64,000 nt of DNA from Omphiscola glabra (Eukaryota > Mollusca > Gastropoda > Lymnaeidae), in the NCBI GenBank assembly GCA_964017045.1, contig OZ024799.1:34911736-34975735 (forward strand), given 5' to 3'. Made by a program: the position numbers and the translations under genes. The number at the start of each line of letters is the position of its first letter. Within the stretch, counting starts at the first letter, position 1. The notes beneath the pieces were generated by a model. That model saw nothing but the letters and a program-made list of their open reading frames with translations, was not told the DNA's origin and searched no databases. Positions 56,770 to 64,000 of this stretch are shown one piece after another.

Positions 56770-57846
56770 AATGGTACCGTCATACCACACTGTGCCACCT
56801 CAGAAGCTTTTCCAGTAAGTAGTGGAGTAAAGCAAGGCTGCGTGCTAGCTCCTACTTTATTTGCAATCTTCTTCTCCATCTTACTCCAGTATGCCGTCAA
56901 GAACAACAGCGAGGGGATATACATCCACACTAGAGCTGACGGGAGATTATTCAACATTGCGCGCCTTAGAGCTAAGACCAAAATAAGAAAGGTCATGCCA
57001 TTAGGCCTGACCATTAGCTTAAAGAAAGCCAACATTATGGCTCAGGACGCTGACTCTCTCCCCACTATCTCCATCGACGACTGCGACTTGGATGCTTTTG
57101 ACAGATTCACATATCTAGGGTCGAACATTTCGAGCACTCTCTCAATGGAGGATGAGGTAAGTGGTAGGATAGGGAAGGCCGCAACTGTCATGGCGAGACT
57201 GAAGAAAAGAGTCTGGTCCAATGCCAAACTAACAGCAAGAACTAAGCTGCAGGTATACCAGGCCTGCGTACTGAGCGCACTCCTCTATGGATGCGAGTCT
57301 TGGACCACATACACCAGGCACGAAAAAAGGCTCAATGGCTTCCACCTCAGATGCCTGCGCCGCATCCTTGACATCAAATGCCAAGAAAAAGTTCCCAACA
57401 CGGATGTACTATCTCAAACAAATATGTGCAGCGTCCCAGCCATTTTAATGCATAGACGCCTCCGTTGGCTTGGGCACGTCAAGCGAATGCAACCTGGTCG
57501 CATACCTAAGGAAGTGCTGTACTGCGAGCTCGCGACAGGGAAAAGGTCAGTTGGACGGCCTCGTCTCAGATACTTAGACATATGCAAAAGAGACATGAAG
57601 GCGGCCAACATCAACATCTCAAATCGGGAGAACCTTGCGGAGGTTCGCGCCACATGGCGGGGCATCGTGAAGGCAGGATCACTACGTGCCGAGGAGCTCT
57701 ACAGGGTGGAAGCAGCTGTAAAGAGAGCGCAGAGAATGGCCAGAAAACACTGCTCCACCGCATTCGTGTGTGGGACATTCAAAAGAGACTGCCACTCGAG
57801 GATCGGTCTCACTAGCCACACCAAGAGCTGCAATCAGAAAAGATAA
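56770..57846 (+). mobile_element. LINE ORF2 3' part with catalytic box deleted
   Basis: One long frame encodes SEAFPVSSGVKQGCVLAPTL (RT region), then RLRAKTKIRKV joined directly to MPLGLTISLKKANIM, then YGCESWTTYTRHEKRLNGFH, RRLRWLGHVKRMQPGRIPKE and the C-terminal zinc-finger-like FVCGTFKRDCHSRIGLTSHT. In relatives about 30 residues containing the F/YADD catalytic aspartates lie between KIRKV and GLTISLKK; here they are missing without breaking the frame. One zinc ligand (CGTC to CGTF) is also lost. Catalytically dead non-LTR retrotransposon; clade not assigned. Confidence 0.88.
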
Positions 57847-57879
57847 ATCTATCGTCTCTCGTAGAAGGAAAGATGGCAT

Positions 57880-58796
57880 ACATTTAATGGTACTACACGT
57901 CAGTCGCTGCCACTAAATTGTTGAGCTGCCAGAGGGGCAACAAGATGTTACGATTGACATTCATACTAATCTTTGGTAAAGTAACAATGGGTATTAATTG
58001 GTGAAATTTTTATCCGTGGTCGCATGCCATAATAACATAGAGATGTTGGAAAACACATATACTCTATAGTTATGAAGAAGCAACGAAAATAATTTTGTGT
58101 TTGGAGATCGTCACAAAAGGAGGAACTGTCTTAATGGGTCACGGCTTGAGGAAGATTTAGAAACACTGCTGTAGAACATCCTCCACTGATTTGTAGATTT
58201 AAATCTGATTTTGCAACATTTGAGGAAAATGGTATGATATAATCTTATAGACACATAAGAAAAATAAAAAGGACATCTTTAACACTACTGAGTAGTCAGT
58301 AAAAAAATATCTAGTCCATCAATTGTATTTGGAGTTTAAGAAGATATCTACTATGGACTTATATTGTTACGTGTGATGCCTTTGAAACATTTTTATAGTA
58401 ATAAAAGCGGGATATCCAGACATACCCTACCACACTTCTGTAAGATTGCTCAGATGTGCGAAGGTTCTGTACTGAGAGTTGAGATTTTCTCAAATGATAA
58501 GAACCACGCCCCCCCCCCCCCTTTTTTTTTTCTCAGTTGTAAATTTCACTTACTAATAGCGAATAGTTTTGAAAATTAGGCTTTTTTGCACATTATACCT
58601 AACACTTCAAGGAATTTAATCTCACATTTCAAGGCAAAACCAAGCTTGTCTCTGACATGCGCACCTATTTGAAGGCATTTCAGAAAAAAAACACCCTCAC
58701 TTGGTTTACTGAAATTCTATCCCGGAACAAATATGCCCAATCACACGTGAGTTTGTGCATGTTTTTTGTTTTTGTTTTTTTAAAGACTGGAGTCTT
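57880..58796. other. AT-rich region with a decayed SPIN-like fragment
   Basis: A diverged hAT fragment at about 58055-58171 (TAGTTATGAAGAAGCAACGA, then GGAGGAACTGTCTTAATGGG) resembles the inner part and one end of the two SPIN-like MITEs. A C-run followed by a T-run lies near 58508-58531. No gene. Confidence 0.5.
58055..58171 (+). mobile_element. decayed SPIN-like hAT fragment, copy 3
   Basis: Shares the ordered words GTTATGAAG-AGCAACGAA, AACTGT-TTAA-GGGTC-CGGC and a terminal AAACACTG with the SPIN-like copy at 45490-45687. One end is missing. Confidence 0.6.
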
Positions 58797-59072
58797 GATA
58801 GGCCTGATATGCCTGATAGGCCTGATAGGCATGATAGGCCTGATAGGCTTGATAGGCATGATAGGCCTGATAGGCTTGATGGCATGATAGGCTTGATAGG
58901 CCTGATAGGCATGATAGGCTTGATAGACATGATAGGCCTGATAGGCATGATAGGCTTGATAGTCATGATAGGCATGATAGGCCTGATAGGCATGATAGGC
59001 CTGATAGACATGATAGGCCTGATAGGCATGATAGGCTTGATGGCATGATAGGCTTGTTAGGCCTGATAGGCA
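58797..59072. repeat. 9-bp GATAGGCNT minisatellite (~30 copies)
   Basis: Units GATAGGCCT, GATAGGCAT, GATAGGCTT and a few GATAGACAT/GATAGTCAT. Both strands stay open over ~100 codons as three-residue peptide repeats, which are artefacts. Each unit carries a GATA word. Confidence 0.95.
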
Positions 59073-59271
59073 TTTTAGGACCGTTTTCCGACATATTTAT
59101 CCAGTGCAACAAAAATTAGAATCTTTCAAAGCAAGTTCTATTGCGCTATTGATGAGCTGTCAGCTGAATTTCAAATAGGAGTTTCAATCAACAAATCAAT
59201 GTTTTAATCAAATTAAGATCTATAAAAAAAAAGGAGGAAACGAGAGGCTTTTAAAGTGTATACTGGTTCTT

Positions 59272-59358
59272 TGGGGGATCCATATCATCAGTCTGATCTG
59301 ATGAGCATTTGCAAAGGGTGATCCATATCATCAGTATGATCTGATGAGCACTTGCAAA
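59272..59358. repeat. ~42-bp tandem duplication
   Basis: Two adjacent copies of a block containing GATCCATATCATCAGTNTGA and TCTGATGAGCA. Confidence 0.88.
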
Positions 59359-59994
59359 CTACTTTTATGATAATATGGAGTGTTTGAGCTTTGAGCCTCA
59401 ATTAAATTTCATTTTCGAAAATTACCAGCTCATGATCCTCACTTAATCTCACTGCTGAGAAAAAGATGATTGTTGAATTTAAATGTTTCCCAAATATTTA
59501 ATTTCGAATATTGGTTTAATTAATGCAATGTTCTTCAAAAAAGTAATCTTTCTCAGAAAAGCTCCGATTTTTTATTTTTGTCTTCACACTACATTTTTCA
59601 ACATGGAAATAAAAGTGTGTCTTACACGTCATACACAATTTTTTTAGACATACTGATCTCAGATATAGGCCACTTTGAATTTAGGACAAACCTATCCGGC
59701 CCTCCGAGATCTACGCCTACAAGATTCTCTTACCAGTCCTCGTCAAGAAAAACTTGGCCGACCCCTTGTTTAGTCAACGCGAAGGAGTTAAAATTCAAGG
59801 AGCAATCCAATTAAAAGCTTAACTTTAAATTAAATTTACATACCGGCATTCATCTTTACATGCAAATCGATTTTTAAAAAACAAATTATTCAGCACCGGT
59901 AGCAGTATCATAAAATCTAAATGGCTGTACCGTCTATTCGAGCAATAATCAAAACAGCCATTTAGGCTGATAGCTTATTCTCTATAAATATCCC

Positions 59995-60300
59995 TAGCCA
60001 ATCCGGTTTCAGTATGAAGATGGCTCGGCGTCGTTGACCTAGTTTCAATACAATCGACTTTTCCACAGCTTGTCGCCGTTTGCGCATGACCAAGCCGGTG
60101 ATCTCATTAAGTCACGTGGTACGACGCGCAGCTATTTTAGGAGTCAGTCAGCAGCACGATAGCGTTTCAAGCCTAGCAAAGGAGAATGAAACACTCATCG
60201 GGGAAAGCTGATTTGACTGCTACACACTGAGCCTAGACAACTTAGGCTAGGTGCTTGGCGGCTAGGCACTTTATCGATAGCTTTGAGCTGCGTCGTTAAA
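59995..60300 (+). promoter_or_regulatory. candidate promoter and non-coding first exon
   Basis: A CpG-bearing stretch in otherwise CpG-poor DNA (GGCTCGGCGTCGTTGACC, GTCGCCGTTTGCGCATGACC). It has an NRF1-like TGCGCATGAC, an E-box CACGTG near 60114, and a TATTTTA-like word near 60131 followed by AGTCAGTCAGCAG. A plausible donor AAA|GTATGG lies at 60301. It may start a plus-strand gene leaving the window. Confidence 0.35.
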
Positions 60301-60549
60301 GTATGGTTATGGTTAATGCGTTGTATTTGTATAAGTTTAACTATGACGTGGCAAATTAAATAGTTCGTTGGTTGAATTTTTCAAACTGTGTCCCAGCTGG
60401 TATTGATAAACGTACGTGTATATGATTATTGTTAGATATTGTATTACTATTACTAGGTAACAATGAATCCAGCGATTCATAAACTATTGTTTAAAATTTA
60501 AAGACTTCACCCTTAAATTTAAAGATTATTTTCCAGGTGAGGTCAATAT

Positions 60550-61200
60550 GAAATAGGGGTAGGGGAGGAATTCTACACCTGGGGTCAACGTAACACATAA
60601 AATAAGGAATTGGTTCATTACCCGGTATCCATAGGATGTTGTGGACTGGTTCGTACACGGAATCATCATTTTAGTTCACTTTGTGTCATTATTATTTAGA
60701 TAGGTATTTCCTCCCCTGGGGTCCATACGATATAGGGGATTGGTTCTTCATTGATGGTAGGGGAAAAAAAAAGTTACAGAATATTTTTCAAATAACTCTC
60801 AAGTGTCAGTGTTAATGAATTTATCTTTTAAGTTCATATTATATATGTTGTTAACTGACAAACATTAAATATAAAAAAAAGCAGTAGTCAGTAGCTTATT
60901 CAGATCGTGTTTTGAATCATTTGGGATTAAATATGTGTTTGTTATTTATATTATAGATACACCTGGAGTAAATATTACATATAAAATAGAGGATTGGTTC
61001 TTTACCCCCGCTAGCATTTGATATAGAGGACTGGAATCAAAGGAGTGCTTCTTCACTTGGGTCCATATTATAAAGGGGAGTGGTTCCTTCCCCGGGGTCC
61101 ATATTATATAGGGGAGTGGTTCCTTCCCTGGGGTCCATATTATATAGGGGATTGGTTCCTACCCTGGGGTCCATATTATATTGGGAAGTGGTTCTTCATT
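60550..61200. repeat. dispersed and tandem 36-bp repeat
   Basis: Four tandem ~36-bp units at about 61060-61200 (core GGGGTCCATATTATATAGGG) plus isolated, diverged copies near 60570, 60630, 60720 and 60985. Confidence 0.85.
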
Positions 61201-61590
61201 GATTGTAGGAAGAAAAAAAATTCAGGAAAAAAAGGTACAGAATATGTTGTACAATCACATACCTGTAATCACAATCACACTAAAACTCATTATTGTCACC
61301 AAGGAAGTGTGGTCGGACCGAAAGATATACAAATTAATTTGTTCCCCAATCTTGTCAGGATTTACTTATGATATCTGATGGCTGATTTTTCCCCTGGCTA
61401 TTTTTCCGCTCCCCACTTCACTTGGTGTCCATTTGATAAAGAGGACTGGTTCTTCACCTGGGGTCTATGTATTTTTTTTTTGTGGAAAAGGGGTGTGTGG
61501 GGAAGGGGATAGGGCGGTCACTGAACGTGTAAAATATTTTGTATCGTATTAATTTTTTTTAAAATCCTAACATTGATCACATATTTTCAG

Positions 61591-61655
61591 GTTATGTTCA
61601 AGGACCACATTGAGCGTCACAAACTCTTAGCTTCTACACTGCAGCTGACTACTCG
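61591..61655 (+). CDS. candidate coding exon of a gene leaving the window
   Basis: Acceptor CATATTTTCAG, then a 65-nt segment with an ATG at its fourth base encoding MFKDHIERHKLLASTLQLTT, then CG|GTAGGG. The composition is coding-like and more GC-rich than the flanks. With the promoter-like stretch at 60.0-60.3 kb it could be exon 2. I do not recognise the peptide, and no following exon is identified before 64000. Confidence 0.35.
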
Positions 61656-61854
61656 GTAGGGTTAAAGATGGCCGTTTATCCCTGCAACACTAGTTTATGG
61701 TTTCATACAAAATTCAGCTGTTGTATGGGACTGCCATTCAAAGTTATGAATTATAAACAAAAATCTTGTTTCGTGAATTTTCGGTACCGGTAAAGGGATA
61801 ATGGCAAGTGGGGGTGTGGAAGAAGGCGCATTTAAGAACACTGAAATATATTGC

Positions 61855-62085
61855 CTAGCACTGAGGAATGTGCCAACTCCTTGCTAGTATGCCGCTAACA
61901 CTGAAGTATATTGCCTATTTAGCACCGAGGAATGTGCCAACTCCTTGTTTGTATGCCGCTAACACTGAAGTATATTGCCAAGTACTGAGGAATGTGCCAA
62001 CTCCTTGTTTAAGTTGTTTGTATGCCGCTAACACTGAAGTATATTGTCTAGTACTGAGGAATGTGCCAACTTCTTATTTATGCCC
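61855..62085. repeat. 60-69-bp tandem repeat (4 copies)
   Basis: Units contain GAGGAATGTGCCAACTCCTT and CGCTAACACTGAAGTATATT; starts near 61863, 61927, 61987 and 62056, length varying by small indels. Confidence 0.9.
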
Positions 62086-62231
62086 CTAAGACTCTAGTAT
62101 AAGGCCTAATTATCAAACATGTGCATTTGTGCCACTATAAATTAATTATCCCAACATCTGCTCCACCTTCAGCATGCTACTGGTCTGTGCAGCCCAACAG
62201 ATCACACGAGTTTATGTACGGTATATTCGGA

Positions 62232-62700
62232 CTAGCATATGAATACACTTGCTTCGCTACGGTATTTGAGAGAATGAAAAATATAATAAAACTATAGGAA
62301 ATGTTTTTAATATTTTAAAGATAAAATATTTTGTTTTTGGAAATGGCAAATGAGTCAATATGAATATTTTTGACTGAGCAGTATTTTTTTCTGTATTAGT
62401 CCTTTTTTTCTGTTGATAGTCACGAGTTGTGGGCCAAACAACGGTCAGATTATTGGGCCGATCCCGTCTGTGTCCACCACCACGCGTGGTAGATATACGT
62501 AACAAAGAAACGACTTGCTTAGAGTTCACGGTGATTACGGGAATATGGACCCTGTCATCATCTGCCTGATAATTACCATCACCTATTTGGAGACGGCAGT
62601 TTGAGTACTCAGCTGTCTTTCCATCGCATTTGCGATGAACCTTCATGTTGACTCGCAAGGATGCGACTTAGACTTTGGGCCATTTGTAGGATGACTTAAG
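62232..62700 (-). mobile_element. decayed Helitron fragment (helicase remnant)
   Basis: On the minus strand NMKVHRKCDGKTAEYSNCRL then QIGDGNYQADDDRVHIPV resembles the NMR...LLxIGxG region of the Helitron PIF1-like helicase. CTAG followed by T at 62235-62232 could be the 3' terminus, though its hairpin is weak. Coding is interrupted. Confidence 0.5.
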
Positions 62701-63430
62701 ACAGGTTTTGACCTCACCAGCACATGTTACGAGTAGCGTCAGTATGTAAGTCTAAAATTCACCATTTAAAATAAATAATGCTACATTCGCTATATAAATT
62801 AACTTACAAAAACTATTTTTTCTCTGAATAAAAAAGAAATTACTTAGCAGGGTTTGCAATTGGACTCCTCATTTATTATAATTTTCTTATTATTTGGTGT
62901 TTTCTTACACTAAGATTAAAATGTCAAAAATAAAAGCCGACCAGAATGAACCAACGCAATTTGACAATAAAAATCTCCAAAACTTGTATCTAAGTAAATA
63001 TCTGAAGCAGAGACAAATGCATCGTGTGTATTCCTTTTCTTTTCTATGATGGCCCTCGTGCTTTTTGCAGCATACACACCAGAAACATAAGATTGATACG
63101 CACCAAAACTAAAATACAAAACAACTATAGGAAATCGATACGGAGATATCGCCAAGCTTCCTTTTTACTGTTTGAAGGAAGAAATAATTATGTCGATTTC
63201 AACACAATAATCCACCGTTCTTACAAGAAAGAAGTGTTTACACCAGTTGATGATATTTAACCTTATACTTTTGCATTTTTTTCAGAATTGAAATATCGAT
63301 ACTCTTGTCGAATGCGCATCATTCGCAAAAAATAAAACAGCGTATGTTCAAATGTGCACAACAAATAAAACCTGACATCAAGGTACAAGCTAGAAACACG
63401 AAGACGATACGAGCCACGGCTTTTATAATA
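62700..63430. other. region between two Helitron remnants
   Basis: AT-rich. The word AAACAACTATAGGAAAT near 63118 matches AAAACTATAGGAAAT near 62289 in the preceding Helitron fragment, suggesting more decayed Helitron sequence. No gene is called. Confidence 0.4.
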
Positions 63431-63433
63431 ATA

Positions 63434-64000
63434 CTAGCGAGAACCCGGCATGCGTTGCATGCCACTCAATGAAAAAAGTGTTTGTGTTTTAACTAAGTTT
63501 TAAAGTAATTTTTAAATAGAACATATTTATTGTTTTTTCCGTATGCTGTGTACACACATAAATTAGACGTTTTTTCGACGCGTGAGCAGGCAACATACAG
63601 CTGTCCACACGAGAAGCATGTATTTTCAAAATTTAGTCCACGAACTTGTAGCGATTGATCCACCCATGCAGTAGCTCTGTTTTAAATTATATTTAGATAG
63701 CTCAAATATTTATTATTTATAAAATAAGGCCCGCAGCCCCAAACGCAAAATTTTAAAATGGTTGTACTTATGTCACACACAAACTGAAATGTCGTTTGTA
63801 TTTGATTGATTTCTAGCCACCCATGCAATAGCACTGATTTAAATTATATTTGTATAGCTCATATAAGAAAAAAATAATTTAGGGCCACGGTCCCAAAAGG
63901 AATTTTTCAAAATGGATAAGCTAATTCAGAAACGTTTGGTGCGCACAACAACTTATCGGATGAATGGTATAGGAACGCATACGAACATTATATTTAGCTC
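63434..64000 (-). mobile_element. Helitron 3' part with helicase C-terminus
   Basis: The minus strand (about 63668-63507) encodes QSLQVRGLNFENTCFSCGQL then YVACSRVEKTSNLCVYTAYG, the conserved end of the Helitron Rep/helicase, followed by a stop. The 3' terminus is textbook: a perfect 7-bp hairpin GGCATGC-GTT-GCATGCC (63447-63463), nine bases, then CTAG and T (terminus 63434). Upstream of the helicase match (63669-64000) the sequence switches to two ~170-bp modules like those of the 50-52 kb fold-back, so the helicase is truncated. Confidence 0.85.

Noticed and set aside
62916..63260. Opposing 78-79-codon frames
   Set aside because: No similarity or signals; likely chance frames within decayed Helitron-related DNA.

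Overview
The window looks like nuclear DNA of an invertebrate animal, most likely a gastropod mollusc (a freshwater panpulmonate snail is my best guess). It is AT-rich, with long introns, very many minisatellites, and relics of CR1/L2-like and other LINEs, mariner, pogo/Tigger, Helitron and hAT elements. Two short hAT copies closely resemble the SPIN family, which I recall as reported in the pond snail Lymnaea stagnalis as well as in tetrapods. The species call is an inference. No bacterial gene organisation, CRISPR array, rRNA or tRNA gene was seen.

Region 1 (1-2973) is upstream intergenic DNA with two adjacent but unrelated 30-bp minisatellites. Region 2 (2974-29992, plus strand) is one complete srGAP gene (SLIT-ROBO Rho GTPase-activating protein: F-BAR, RhoGAP, SH3, proline-rich tail). 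I rebuilt 19 coding exons with matching splice phases (1248 aa), plus a candidate in-frame 12-nt microexon just before the SH3 exon. Its introns hold about 15 minisatellite arrays, a mariner relic, a CR1/L2-like LINE fragment, an internally deleted pogo/Tigger copy and a TTAA-flanked MITE. Several arrays lie within about 20-40 bp of splice sites, and two exons have their last bases and splice donor triplicated in tandem.

Region 3 (29993-40300) holds the srGAP 3' UTR and intergenic DNA with a SPIN-like hAT copy. Region 4 (40599-49319, minus strand) is a two-coding-exon gene I do not recognise: 814 aa with a BED-like C2H2 finger, a C2HC finger, an internally duplicated motif and an AT-hook, suggesting a nuclear DNA-binding protein. 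Its 6.3-kb intron carries a second SPIN-like copy with a perfect 8-bp target duplication, a LINE relic and a Helitron end.

Region 5 (50248-64000) is mostly mobile DNA: a Helitron-like fold-back with a ~1.2-kb hairpin and outward-facing 3' ends, a putative LTR retroelement 5' end, a LINE whose long ORF lacks the reverse-transcriptase catalytic box, and two Helitron helicase relics. A CpG-bearing stretch near 60.0-60.3 kb plus a short exon-like sequence at 61.6 kb may be the start of another plus-strand gene running out of the window.
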